From Culex pipiens pallens (Eukaryota > Arthropoda > Insecta > Diptera > Culicidae): a DNA stretch of 64,000 nt. This document shows positions 9,831 through 21,777 of the stretch, piece by piece. The stretch covers positions 177,217,292 through 177,281,291 of the forward strand of contig NC_068939.1 of assembly GCF_016801865.2 (NCBI RefSeq), written 5' to 3'. The notes beneath the pieces were generated by a model, which was not told where the DNA came from, did not search any database, and saw only the letters and a program-made list of their open reading frames with translations. The first letter of the stretch is position 1; every line of letters starts with the position of its first letter. Both the position numbers and the translations under genes were made by a program.

Positions 9831-11790
9831 TATGGTAATCAAATTGTATTTTTTTTTATCCGGGAGAATCTCTAATATTCACATGCCCATTTTGTATGAC
9901 CAGCCGGCAAAATTTTATGTAGAAATTTACTTTCAAGGGTTTGCGCAAATTAAAATAATCTTATTTTAATTATAGCAGTCGATTAATTGACGATATTTCG
10001 AGTATTTGGCATTTAAAGATGGAAAAGCTTAATTTCAGGAATGCTGAATTTCAAACTTGATGCGCTTCAATGAATACAAAAGAGACGTGAAGTAGTTTTT
10101 CTCATGTAATCATGTAATCATTTACATCATTGCCCAAAAACCAACTTCCTTTCATCAAGATGCAGAGTGCTATTTAATTCATCAATCGAGAGTTCAAATG
10201 TACACAAAGGACGATAAATAACGTGTAAATATCGCCCAAACGCGTGCATTCCTCCTCGTGCTAAATGGGACGTTCTCTGGAATTCACGGTATAAATTCGC
10301 AAGAAAATCATCACCGTTTAATGAATGGCGATTTCGCTCGATCAAACGATAAAAACTCATCGCATATTCAGGGCGTTCGCCGAATCACTCCCGGAGGCCT
10401 TTGAAAGGATTCGTCCGAGGGGTTCCTGTCACTTCGTGGAAATCACTGATGATTCGACTATTTGTTTTGAGTGGGGCTGTTCTGTTTGATTGTTTGAATA
10501 CATTTTTGTTTTTTTTTTCGTTCTTTTTTAAATTAAGTTTCGACCAAATAACCACCACTTACCCTGATTGACGAAAGCATCGATATCCAATCGTGTCGAA
10601 TTTGACGCCTTCGGTAATGGGGCGTCCAATAACAATAAAAATCACTCGTGGTCCATAAAACGCGTCGTCCCGGGTCGTTGGCGCAATGTTGGGCCATAAT
10701 CGGAGTGACAGCAAAAATAAGGAAGAAATTGAACCGACATTATCGTAACAGTAACCTGTGCGCATGGTAATGCGTCTGGGCGAGCCTAAGGTAGTTTGAT
10801 TTTTGTTTCATGGTTGGTGATAAAAAAAGGGAAAAATTGCAACATTTCCTGAAATTATTGAATCTACTGAGCAATTCTCCATTTAATTTTTACTTTTTTT
10901 AAAATGATCATCTGTGTTATTTTCTGATCTTTTCGGACCAAATATTATTATTTTTTTGAATATAATATTACGCCGTTTTCAAATGTTAGAGGTACTGTTT
11001 CAAAGTTTTACCAACTCTTCCTACAACAAATCTTTGCGCTTTTTATTTAGTATTTATTCATTGCAACACGCCATTCATGTTTCTCAATAATAGGAGGGGG
11101 TGGTCATTACAATCGTTACCACCAAGTTAAATCAAACAAGCCAATTCTGGCAGGGGAGCGATTCCACGTGTGGGACCAGGATTGATGGTGAAATTTATTA
11201 CCACCAGCCACCAGAGTTTGGCCACGGCCCTGGGAATATCCACCAGCCCAATAAATCACGCTCCATCATGTGGATTCTGGCGCCAGTAAAAAAACAACAG
11301 CAACAATATTTGGTGGGTGGCCTGCCCGCCAGGTGCGTTCGTGACCATTTTCCGTTTATTACTTTTTTTGGGGGACGTGCAGTCAGTAAAATCGCCCACC
11401 AATTACCGCAGCGCCAGCAGCACCACTCAATAAATTGACACCCTCTAAAATGGGCGACGCCCGATCGTTTCCGCCCTGATAGATGGTTTTATGCGTCTCG
11501 TACGCACCTGCCAGCGGCCTCCACCCACGCTGGAGCGGGACCCAATTTTCCGTCCGCGCAGTTGACTTTTACGAGGCCATCATCCGCGCAGTGGCGTTTG
11601 ATGTTTTTTCCCACTTTGCACCGATCATAACATCAGGATCGATGCGGGGGAGGGTGCATTGTGTGTCGAGAGTGCTTTTATCTTCGATTTTCATCAATTA
11701 TCAATCGTATATTTTTTTAAGAGTCCTGTTCTTGGAAGGAAAAGGGCAAGATTGAACTTTTCTAAAATTTATACAATTAAATTTCTTCAA
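9831..11790. other. Apparently unique non-coding stretch with a lower-AT core
   Basis: 10,100-11,750 is the most even-composition stretch in the first 17 kb. I find no convincing exon. Frames of 77, 68, 112 and 90 residues lack any recognisable motif. Homeodomain-like and Abd-B/caudal-like cores are frequent (ccataaaac at 10,645, ggccataatcgg at 10,692, cccaataaatca at 11,246, caataaattg at 11,427). The composition and motif content would fit a developmental enhancer region. That is inference only. Confidence 0.4.
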
Positions 11791-13004
11791 TGACTATTTG
11801 AAAGTATATCTTTAAAAATGTTCAAATTGTTGTTGGTAAAACTCGGATATTGTCAGGTGGCCTTTTTCATAAAGTTGAAAAAATGCAACATTTGACAGAA
11901 ATCAGGCAAACCAACCAAGTTAGCAGATAACTGAAACAGTAAGCTAAAAATATGTAGAAAAAATCCTAAAATTCAAACATTACACAAAATAATAACATAA
12001 TTGACAAATGTTCGAATAAACTACTAATTTCCTTGGGAGGTATGTTAATAGTTTCAATTTTTTCAGTGACCAAAGTAATGTCCTTTATAAAATTGGTGAA
12101 ATTTTTTCCATAGTTCTAACCATATTAAGCAAATAAAAAATTAAAAATAAACAAATCTGGCAATGGAAAATAAATCAAAACTGTTCCATAGTTTAAGAAA
12201 ATTCAACTTTTAAAATTTGGTTATGGTTATGAGTTCTCTCTTTGACTGTGATTTTTTCGAAAAATTAAACCATAAATTTTAACAAAACTTGTAACCTATT
12301 ACGTGTAACAAACAGCAACAAAAATATATTTTATTTGTTGTGTTTTTTATGTTTAACGAAAATTAGTCCAGTGATAAGGTAGGTCCAAATGAGCCAATTT
12401 GCATAATAAGTTTCTTAATGCAAGTCTTCATATATAATTTGTGGGTAATTCTTAGAATTTAAAAATGTAATTTTTGGACATTTTCATTAATATCAAGGTC
12501 TCAGCACCCAAGGGTCGGATCAACTATGTCTTAAAGCGAATTGTAGAGATTTTACTCAGCTCGCTTAATTTTTTTTCTAAGGATAGAAAAGGATGGAAAT
12601 TATTTTTAAAAAACTAAAAAAAAAGACAATTTTGTTGAATAATTTTACTTTTTAAATGATTACTCAAAAACGGTCCACTTTACCTGATTTCCTCATAGTT
12701 TTTTTTATTGAAAATGTTTACAATATAGAATGCAATTTTAGTTTTTTGTGCAATTTTTGATACTTACCTTCATCCTTCTTTTTTTATTAAAAAATCAAAT
12801 CTTGACCAAAAACAAAACGCCCGTCATAAAATATAGCTTAAAAGTAGTCACTTTTTGTTTACTAAAACATATAAATGTTGAAATAACATGCCATAGTTTC
12901 GGCATTTGCATGGAAAAAGTGTTTTAAAATGCATTTAGTACCTGCAGTTGTTTTGCAATCATTGATTTTCAAAAAATAAATTATCTGACGAAAACAAACG
13001 TTGG
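11791..13004. other. AT-rich stretch with a LIR-F fragment near its end
   Basis: Mostly AT-rich with no open frame of note. At about 12,905-12,985 the phrase aaagtgttttaaaatgcattt plus gttttgcaatcattgatttt matches the LIR-F family (compare 59,900 and 53,135). Confidence 0.45.
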
Positions 13005-13731
13005 TTAATCCACCTTTTGGTGGTTGGTGCCTTCCTCGCAATCATACAGTGAATACACTACACAACCTCAAAAAAGTGTATAAATAACACTTATTTCTAT
13101 CAAAATATCTGAGATCCGGCATCAAAAGAGTGCATTAAAACACTAAAGTACTTATTACTTTTGATAGGGTTGTCAGATCTTCAATCTTTTAGGCTCGCTG
13201 GAAAGGTCTTTTGATTACCTATCCAACGATTTTCATCAAAATGTTTGAGATCCGGCCTCAAAAAGGTGTATAAATAACACTTAAGTGCTAATAACTTTTG
13301 ATGGGGTCATCAGATCTTACATCCTTTGAACGCGTTGGAAAGGTTTTTCAAATACCTTTCTAACAATAGCATGATGGGTTTTCTTACAAAAAACACCCTT
13401 TTTACAAACTTACGAAGGTAAGCTATATCGTTTTTAGCATAACTTTAGAAGTACTTTTCTAAACTTCATAATGTTAACTAGGGTCTTGTGGGAGCCCAAG
13501 ACGGATCGAATTAGACCAAAAGGGTCCAAATCGGTTCGGCCAGTCCGGAGATAATCGTGTGCATATTTTTCGGTACACGGACTCACATCCAGACACACGC
13601 ACAGGCATTTGTCCAGAATTTGATTCTGAGTCGATAGGTATACGTGAAGGTGGGTCTACGAGGTCTAATTAAGAAGTTCATTTTTCGAGTGATTTTAAAG
13701 CCTTTCCTCATTGAGGTGAGGAAGGCAAAAA
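13005..13731 (-). mobile_element. GGTGGATTAA-family element
   Basis: One end reads TTAATCCACCTTTTGGTGG. The other reads gcctttcctcattgaggtga and then gaaggcaaaa, a short terminal hairpin. Both ends and the interior (gtgggtctacgaggtc, gattctgagtcgataggtat) match the element at 31,187-32,615 in reverse orientation. Three imperfect internal repeats of cttttgatagggttgtcaga type are present. There is no coding frame. It is a non-autonomous element of unknown superfamily, remembered as common in culicine genomes. Confidence 0.7.
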
Positions 13732-13949
13732 TTGCTAAAAAAAAAACTTAAACATCGAAAATTTTCAAAAATTCAAAAATCAAAAATCATAAATATCTTC
13801 AGATTTAAACGCATTTTCAGCACAAAAATTTTCTAAATAAATTTAGATTTTGTTGTTTGTAAAATTGGAACTTTTTATGTAATTACTTTAAATTTAATTT
13901 CATTTTTTTTTTAATTTAAATGCTAGCTAACTAATTTTTAATTGTACTT

Positions 13950-14800
13950 GAGCAACTCTCTACGAATTCGGCTGATTTAGATCATTTTTATTTTTTGTAT
14001 TTATTGATTTGGCTCTAACTTTGTGGGGGCCTTCCTTATGACCAAATAAGCTATTTTGCGTTATTGGTTCTCCCATACAAGTCTCCATACAATTTTGGCT
14101 GCTGTCCATACAAAAATGGTATGTAAATATTCAAACAGCTGTAACTTTTGAGTGAATTTTCTGATCGATTTGGTTTCTTCGTCAAAGTTGTAGGTATTGT
14201 TGAGGGCTTTTGAGAAAAAAATAGGTACACGGAAAAAAAATTGCAGATTTTTTATCAACTTTTTTTTCACTAAAACTCAATTTCCCAAAATACATATTTT
14301 TTTTATTTTCGAGATTTTTTGATATGTTTTAGGGGACAAAAATTCGCAACTTTTGAACCATAAAGAAACATGGTCAAAAAATCTGCCGCCGAGTTATGAT
14401 TTTTTGAAAAATAGTGATTTTTGGAAAAAAGTTCAATACAAAAACAAATTTGACATTATTTTTTAATGCAAAATTGAATTTGCAATTGAAAAGTACTTTA
14501 CAGATTTTTCGATAAAGGGCTCCGTTTTCATGATATAGCCACCGAAAGTTTGATTTTAGCGAAATATTTGCTGTTTTTCGATTTTCAAAAATAGTGACCA
14601 TGAGTGACCATTTCTAAAAATATTTTTTTTGAGAGGTTCAGAAAATTTGCTATAAAATTGTCTAAGAGACATTGAAGATTGGACCTCGGGTTGCAGAGAT
14701 AGAGCCGCTTTAAGAAAAAGAAACACGAAAATTGAAGTTTTCTAAATCTCCCCAAAACAACCCACCATTTTCTAAAGACGATATCTCAGCAAAAAATGTT
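13950..14800 (+). mobile_element. LIR-A, left half with intact outer end
   Basis: It starts GAGCAACTCTCTACGAA, the outer end shared with 63,941 and, inverted, with 27,973. Its order of phrases (ggctgctgtccatacaaaaa, cagctgtaacttttgagtg, gacattgaagattggacctc) matches 1-780 closely. It stops in the sequence gatatctcagcaaaaaatgt without the turning point or right half, so it is half an element. Confidence 0.75.
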
Positions 14801-15000
14801 CCTATAAAAAAAGGATCTACTTAAAATCTTAGCAATTCTATGGTAATATATTTACGTTTAGTTGAATTAAAAGTTTGCAAAATTAAGTTTAGATAAGTTT
14901 TATATAGAATTTCCAGATTTTATATAAACTTTTATACTAAGTAGTCAGTAAATTTTATATTCAATCCCAATTATTTTTTTAATCAGACAAGGATGCCTTT
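14801..15000. other. Short AT-rich stretch, nothing seen
   Basis: No repeat, open frame or structural signal was recognised here. Confidence 0.4.
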
Positions 15001-15210
15001 TTGGAGTTGGGGGACTGGAATTATGGTGATTTGTCAACAAATAACTTTATTTATGTTAATTTTTTGAAAGGTGTACAAACTTTTTTGCTGGCATGAGTCT
15101 CTGAACAAAACGTAGTCTAAGGTTTCTGTAAAATTTCAAATTGTTTACATGTTTCATCACAAAATGTGCATAGTGCCCAAGGGGTGTAAATACTTTTTTT
15201 ACATACTGTA
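15001..15210 (-). mobile_element. Tc1/mariner-like element end
   Basis: Read on the minus strand, the segment starts TACAGTATGTAAAAAAAG, followed by tatttacaccccttgggca. That form (TACAGT then a run and tatttacacc) is typical of Tc1/mariner terminal repeats. No partner terminus or DDE/D-transposase frame is seen, so it is a one-ended remnant. Confidence 0.5.
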
Positions 15211-15587
15211 AATACAAGCAAAAAGAGACAGTAAAAAATTACTTAAATATGTTTTAATTTTTTGACTACACAGCCACAATTGTTCACTATTGTATGAGTT
15301 ATGAAACTATAGTTTAGTGGATACAAACATTGACAAGAGAGGATCAACAGATTATCATGCTGTGCTCTTAATCAAATAACACAATAAGAGCTTTCCAATC
15401 ACAATAAAAATGCTTCGAAAACAACATGACATCTGTTTATTATCGTGATCCAAAAAATAAATTGATTAAAAAAAATGTCATCTCAGTGCATGCGATTCAA
15501 TAAATAAATTTAAAAAATTGGTAATAAACCTGAACTATAACAAATATTGAACAATAAATAAGTTCATAAATTATATAAAATATATTG
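15211..15587. other. AT-rich stretch, nothing assigned
   Basis: No gene, repeat array or inverted repeat was recognised. Confidence 0.4.
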
Positions 15588-15785
15588 ATAACTCCGACTC
15601 CGGGTCTATCAGATATTTACGACTCAGGCTCTGACTCCGACTCCAGCTCATCAAATTTAGCCAGCTCCGACTCCGACTCCGACTCCAGCTATTCGAGTTT
15701 TGACGACTGCGACTCCGACTCCGACTCCAGGTCCCCAAAAAAGACCCGACTCCACCGACTCCGGCTCCGACTCTGACTCCAAAGC
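15588..15785 (+). repeat. Degenerate GACTCC hexamer array
   Basis: CGACTC and CGACTCCGACTCC units dominate, interrupted by longer variants (agctcatcaaatttagccag). Because the unit is 6 bp the array stays open and gives short Ser/Asp-rich or Arg/Ser-rich frames on the two strands. These are translation artefacts. The frames end just outside the array. Confidence 0.8.
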
Positions 15786-16400
15786 CCTGGTTTTTTGAAA
15801 AAAATAATTTTTTTTTGCCCCTTGATTTTGCTGGCCAGCTTTGAAGGGGGGGTGACAAACACTTTAAATAAAATTTGGACCACCCTAAAGAATGAAAATT
15901 TGTTAATATAGAGTTATTCTGATATTAAGTCATTTAAAAATGAGTAATTTTTTTCGAGTCTTTCTATTTTTGTTTTCTGTTTTCTATCCGAAGGCTGTTA
16001 AAAAATTTAATTTAAGGTTTTTGCCACCCTCTCTCCTTCCCCACCCCCCTCCCCACCATCAAAGTCAGCCGGAAGATCAAGCGGCAAAAAAATATGTTTT
16101 TTTTTTAAAGCATCAAAATATCTATGAAAATTTAAAAACATTCAGCTGAATTCAATGTGAAATGCATTCCCTTGAGTTTAGAATCATTTTTGGTATGTTT
16201 GGGTTCAATCAAATCTTATAATTTTAGAAAATTTTCGATGTTTAGTATCGCACAAAGATTTTTTTTTGAAAACTTATGATTGCAATACAACTGAACTAGT
16301 TAAAATGCATTTTAAAACACTTTTATCATTAAAATGTTGAGACCATGGCTTGTTATTTTATTTTGTAGCACCTGGGCTGAAACATAATTTTGAAGATTTT
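15786..16400. mobile_element. LIR-F family copy (poly-C type)
   Basis: A C-rich tract (ccccacccccctccccacc, 16,037) is followed by ggcaaaaaaatatg, then gaatcatttttggtatgttt, and finally aactgaactagt and aaatgcattttaaaacac. The same order is found at 28,540-28,890 and 58,662-58,990. The beginning (15,800-15,900) holds ccttgattttgctggccagc and poly-G text that could be the facing arm. Confidence 0.6.
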
Positions 16401-17214
16401 TAATGAGGGAGAAAATTGAAAAATATACGGCTGAAGCAGCACTAAACATTATGAAATAAGCCTCGTTAGCCCAAGCTTTATAAATATTTTGGCTTTTATG
16501 GCAGAAACGTAAGTTACGCTTTTTATATCATTTTATTTTGCATGAATTCAGGCGCTATCAGGTACAAATAGAAATTATTTTCAATTGATTTTAGGAAGTG
16601 GTTTAAGTAAAGCTTTTTTCAATACACTTCCATCCCGTTCTTGGAAACACGACTTTTCGACCTATTTCTTCTCGTCAGAATTGACTGATGAATGAGACTA
16701 ACTACAATACTTCTAAACTGTTGATCGAAATCACTTCTGAACATTTTAAAAATTTACTATAATTTTTGACTAGCAGACGGGCACAAGCAAGCATAAACAG
16801 GATGGCTATGTTTTATCAATATCATAAAACATGAACCATCAGTTACATTCTTGCCAGGAATAGTTAAAAAAATCGCAGCGTTTAAAAGTTGAAATTTATT
16901 TTATAGCATAGACTTTGTAAATAATTGCTGATTTTTTGTACTTTGAATCCATTTTTGAGCAGAAAAGTTGCTCAAATGACGGTAGTAAATACTGAGTTTT
17001 CATTCTGAGAAATCAAGTGCCGCTATGAAATCTCTCATTTTAGTTTTGTAGATTGGAACCGCTTTATGGTGCCTAATGCTATTAGAATATGAAAAAAATA
17101 GTTCTATTAAAATGATGAAGAAAATTATAATTTGAAAAATTACAACATCAAATAAATGTTTTGCTTAATTTGTGAAATTAATTAATGTTCGTGAAAATCG
17201 CTAATTTCTTCATC
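16401..17214. other. AT-rich stretch, nothing assigned
   Basis: No open frame above 60 residues and no array. I saw no inverted repeats or matches to other families in the window. Confidence 0.4.
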
Positions 17215-18137
17215 TGATTGATAGCAATTTCCCCCCAAAACATCCCACAGTTCACAGCTGGGAACCCAGCTGCTCACAGGTTGGAAAAATCAAAAAACGA
17301 CGTCGATGTTATTTAATTAGCTCGCTGGCGACAGTTGCCGGAAAAAGCTCGTGCAAAAAACGCGCCGCCGCGAAACTTTAATAAATTGATTAAAACCATA
17401 CCCGAAACTAGCACCGCTCGGCTCCTTCGCCCACGTGCACCCCGTAAACAACACTGTTTTGCGCCGTTATCGCAAAATTTAAGTGTTATTGGGCGAGATT
17501 ATTGCCCGGGTCCCTTTCCGAGCTCCCAGTCTACAAACTCGGTGTCTGTGTACTGTTTATAGGGGTCTGGAAAATGACTCAATTACACAGAATGACGAAA
17601 ATAGATTTTGTTTAAATTTGTTTTAAAGATTTTCGAAACTATCGAAATTTATTGAAAGTAAATAATATGAATTTCAAAAAATTGTGTCTAACAGTGCCAA
17701 AAAACAATCCAAAGGAGTCCCCGTCTGGAGCAGCTGCAAAATCCGCGGAGGCTGGAAAAACTCAGCCCCTCAAGGGGTTAGGGGAACCTGCAAAACTGAT
17801 AATTATCGCGAGAGGTCCTTGTCGAAAATGTTCCCTGTTTGACGGTCTCCGGCTTGGTCGGTACTATTTAGTCAGCAATCCGCCACCAACCAGCCAACTG
17901 AAGCGATGAATGATAATGAGATTAATTTTCGCGGAAAAGTACACAGCAGGCGTTTGCCCCGTGGAGTTTATGAGTGGGGTAAGCGGATGATGGTAATCTG
18001 CTTAAGTTTGCTGTCTTGTAATTTCAGTTAATTGTTGCGAGTGGAATTCAAGCTGGGATTAAGAGAGACAATTTTCGGAAAATAGTTTTCTTAAAAAATC
18101 ACCAACCAAACAATATAAAAAAAATAGTCAAATGATT
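17215..18137. other. Lower-AT unique-looking stretch
   Basis: Sharp rise in GC and CpG between 17,290 and 17,540 and again at 17,710-17,960. Frames of 75 and 85 residues are not recognisable. Homeodomain-type cores are frequent (tttaattagctcg at 17,311, ttaataaattgattaaaac at 17,378, gagattaattttcgcgg at 17,918). It is a candidate regulatory island rather than a gene. Confidence 0.4.
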
Positions 18138-18947
18138 AGCAATTCCCTACCATATCGGCCGATTTCGATCGATTTTTATTTTTTTTTGTTGTTTTTTTTA
18201 TTTGGCTGAAAATTTTTGTCGGGGCCTTTCCTATTAACAAAAAACCATTTGGTGTAATTGGCTTACTCATTCAAGTCTCCATACAAATATGGTAGCTGTT
18301 CGTTAGGGTGACAAGAAAAAAAAATAAAATTTTGTAAAATTTCAAGTATACCCTCCGGTTTGATTCTTTAGGCAATAAGAAGTTTATGGTATCCGTGATG
18401 TTGATGTTTTTGTTGTCACTTTTATGTTTAGTTTATACAAAAATGGTACTTCAGCATTCGAAAATCTGATTTTTTTAAAAGTGCTGTTAAAAATAATTGG
18501 GATGAAAATGTTTATTTTGAATGCTTGTATTAGGTATTCTTGTTAAAACTGTATTACAATTTTATTTCTTCGTCAAACTCATCAACAAGGATGGTAAAAT
18601 AGCTTTTAAGAAAAAAAAAATCAATGTTTATTTTTAGTTAACTAAGTGTATATGCTTTTTAACTAAAAAATCAGTATTGATTCAAAAATTCATAACTTTT
18701 TCAAAGATTTTTTGCATTTTTGCCGAAGACACCAAATCGATCTAAAAATACCTTCAAAAGATACAGATTATTGAATTTTCACAAATCATTTTTGTATAGA
18801 CAGCTGCCAAATTTGTATGGAAAATTCTATGGACAAATTAACGATGCAAAATGGCTTCTTTGGGCAGCACCATAAAAGTTTCAGCCGGATTAAAAAATAC
18901 ATAAATTAAAATTAAAAAAAAAAATCGACTTCTAGAGAACTGCTCAC
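18138..18947. mobile_element. LIR-A-related element with both outer ends
   Basis: It starts AGCAATTCCCTACCATATCG and ends ctagagaactgctca, inverted forms of the LIR-A terminus. Inner text (aagtctccatacaaatatgg, inverted near 18,815) is paired. Within the left arm the agggtgacaagaaaaa phrase of LIR-D is present (18,305). At about 810 bp it is shorter than LIR-A, and the arms are much diverged. Confidence 0.6.
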
Positions 18948-19149
18948 GTATTTAATTTGCGGAAAAATCTCAATCCTATCAAAGTCACCCCGTTTTATGA
19001 CACACGGATAAAAATTGCCGGTTTTTAAATTATGTTGAAAAATTAAATTTCCTAAAATTCATAGTTTTTAAATTTTGATAGGGGTCATAAATCTCAACTT
19101 TTGAGCCTTACAGACGTATGGAAAAAAATGTGTCGCCGAAATATGATTA
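18948..19149. mobile_element. LIR-A left-half fragment, first part of a split copy
   Basis: The order acacggataaaaattgccg, aatttcctaaaattcat, caacttttgagcc and gtcgccgaaatatgatt follows the LIR-A left arm. The match then breaks at the GGGCG end of another element and resumes near 20,745 with the next part of the arm. Confidence 0.55.
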
Positions 19150-20724
19150 GGGCGTTCAGTTTTCCTGGTATTTGAATTTCCCGGGAATCGGGAAAAAATA
19201 TTATCAAAATCCCGGGAATTTCTGCAGCTCCTCAGCTGTAAATTCGTTGAATTTGTCCTGGTTTGCCCTAGATGCTGGTGTTTCAGGTAAAACTATAAAA
19301 TATTATAATTTTGTTCAAATTCAAAATCATTAACTTTCACTGTCAAAATTTGTTTTGAATTTTTTTATTTGTCCCTTGTTCAGGCGAACATATTGAGTAA
19401 CGTTTGTTCTCTTGTTTTATATATTTTTTGTTTTATTTTCAATAATTTAGTTTGAATTCATCATGTTGAGTTTAAGTTTATTTTTGATAATATTTGCATG
19501 TTTTCACAATTTTTTTATATAGAAAGATACCATTATCATTCAAATTGAAGAAAAAAATGCTTGAAGGCATAGTCTTGTAAACTCCAAACTTACTCCACAG
19601 GGTTGTTAAAATATCAAAATATCAGCTCTCAGCAACTACAATTATACCGCCTGAGTATTCATGCCTCAAATACAACTGCTCTTCTCTCCTTATTGAATCT
19701 CTCAGTGCCGAAAATAGCCGAACACGTTTTCGTGTTTACACACTCGCGATTGACATTTTCCTTTTCTCTCTCATTCTTGCTTCCACGATCATCCTAACGC
19801 AACAGCGTTTAACCACAAAAGCCGCCACAAAACCAATTTCGCAAACGCAGTTTAACGGGACGTCATGCGTGGTCGGCTCCTAATCGCCATCTCGCGTTCT
19901 CTCATTGCAGTTTTCGGAGAGATTGAGAGACTCAGCGGTGAGAGCGCATAGTCGAGGAAAAGGGGAGGAGTGATAGAGAGAGAATGACATCGCTGGAAAT
20001 CACGAGACACAAGAAGAGATCTCACAGGCTATAGTGACGGCAGCTATACTCTCGGATATTTTTGGTGCAGAGATAATCTATTGATAGCTTTTCTATCACT
20101 CATTTACAACACTGTTACTCCATACTTATTTTCACATTATATATAGGAAATGCAAATGGACAGTCAAAGTTGACTCCAGAAAAATATCATTTTTTTAAAC
20201 ATTGGTAAAGTGGCATAAAACGAACTTCCACGCATTAAATTTTCTGAAATTTTAAGAGTTCTTTTTTCCTATGCTCTAATGATCGAATATTGGTTGAAAA
20301 AATTAATGTTGGCGATCGTTTAGATCTAAGTCCGTTTAGAAGCGGGGTTGGATTGTATAGGGTTCACTTACGTAAATATATTACTCAGCCTTTAAAAAAA
20401 CTGAAATAATATAGAAGACATTTGAAGCGCTTTGAATTTTACAAATTAATAAACAAAAATTTTAGCAAATTTACCTAATAATAAGCCAAAATTTATGCTG
20501 ATTTATTTCGAAAAAAAATATTATTGTTTTAAAATTCTTATCCATTACATAGTTTTATTTTTTTTAATTTTTTTCGTAGTGAAATTTGAATTTCAGAAAC
20601 AAAATTTGCATTTATTTTAAATTCCGGAAAAAACCCCCAATCAAAATATAAATAAACACCCGGGATTTTAGTTTTTGAAAAATCTCGGATTTTTGTTCTG
20701 GAAATTCTCGGGATTGACGAACTA
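19150..20724. mobile_element. 1.6-kb insertion with CCCGGGAAT-type ends, inside LIR-A
   Basis: The left end reads GGGCGTTCAGTTTTCCTGG, then cccgggaatcggg. The right end reads attctcgggattgacgaact, the decayed inverted counterpart. The interior has a CG-richer block at 19,720-20,050 with ctctctcatt and gagagattgagagactcag, and the gatatttttggtgcag repeat at 20,055. No coding frame is recognisable. The ends resemble 6,646 and 59,790. Confidence 0.5.
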
Positions 20725-21105
20725 GTTATTATATTTTTAATTGTTTTTTTTTTTTTGCAAAAAAAAATACAAATTTTAGTTTTTAATTTAAAATTAAATT
20801 TACTATTGATGAGTAAATACTCTATATTTTTTGATAAGGTGCAATTTTTGCAAGATATAGCCACCTACATTTAAAAAAAAATGCCCAAGAAAAATAGAAA
20901 ATTGGAACTCTGCAAAAATCGGAAAAAGAAACAAGAAACTAAAGTTTTTAATGCCTCATCCAAACATTCCCACTATTTCTAATGTCCATAACTCAGCAAC
21001 TAATTGTCCAAATTTCAATGTTGAAGAATAAAACATTTGTGAAACCGTCTGATCCTTAAAAAAATATTCAGAAAAATTTAGAATCTAGACTTGCATTTCT
21101 GAAGA
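20725..21105. mobile_element. LIR-A left-half fragment, second part of the split copy
   Basis: gataaggtgcaatttttgca, then agatatagccacc, then cataactcagcaactaatt and agaatctagacttgcattt parallel the LIR-A left arm down to its turning point. It continues the fragment that breaks off at 19,149. Confidence 0.5.
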
Positions 21106-21777
21106 GCACATTTTGCCTTTCTTACAAAAGAAAGGTTTAAGGTTTGCTTTTGGAAAAACGCTTTTTTCAGAAATCTAAAAAAAATCGTGCACGGCGAGGA
21201 TTCGTCCCAGGAAAAAATCCTATTACTAAATTGAAGGTTTAGATGTGCTCTTTCGATTGAATTTTCGCCCGAAACCCAGAACTCAAAGTCTGATTTTTGA
21301 GAGCTCTTTTTCTGAAATACATGGCCGATGTCTGTATCCGCTCTTAAAAATTTGTGTCTTCCATCACTGGAAAACCGCTCGTAAAACCCACAATTTTTAA
21401 AAGTCAGATCTGTAGCCGTGGGGTCGGAGACGAACATTTTATTTTTCGATACACAATTTTCGACCAGTAAATGTGGTCAAAGCCATTTTTAGAGGTATGT
21501 TTTGGACTATTTTACAGATAACACTATCAAATTTAAAGAATTCAGTTTCAAACAAAAAGCCATTAGAAAACATGCGCCATAAACTGTTTGGGCCCAAAAT
21601 TTGAAGCTTTTCCAAAATGTATTTCCAGAGATATAGCGATTTTAGTGTTTTTCGTCTTATTTTTACCCTATTTTTTCCTATTAAATTTTTGGATTTATAC
21701 AAAATCATATACTGAACATCAAATTCGAAGTCCCGGCTCGTTCTCGCTCGAAAGCTCGACAAGTCGTCAAGTCGAAG
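21106..21777. mobile_element. TTTGCCTTTCTTA-hairpin repeat family, copy 1
   Basis: It begins TTTTGCCTTTCTTACAAAAG and then aaaggtttaag, a short terminal hairpin also seen at 59,025. Minus-strand frames of 119 and 107 residues (21,078-21,437 and 21,439-21,762) are adjacent but show no motif I recognise and cover repeat sequence. The segment runs directly into the 14-bp array. Confidence 0.5.

Noticed and set aside
15571..15883. Ser/Arg-rich or Ser/Asp-rich protein
   Set aside because: Both are translations of the GACTCC hexamer array.
21078..21762. Two adjacent minus-strand frames of 119 and 107 residues as one broken gene
   Set aside because: They lie in a dispersed repeat, show no domain motif, and composition does not look coding.
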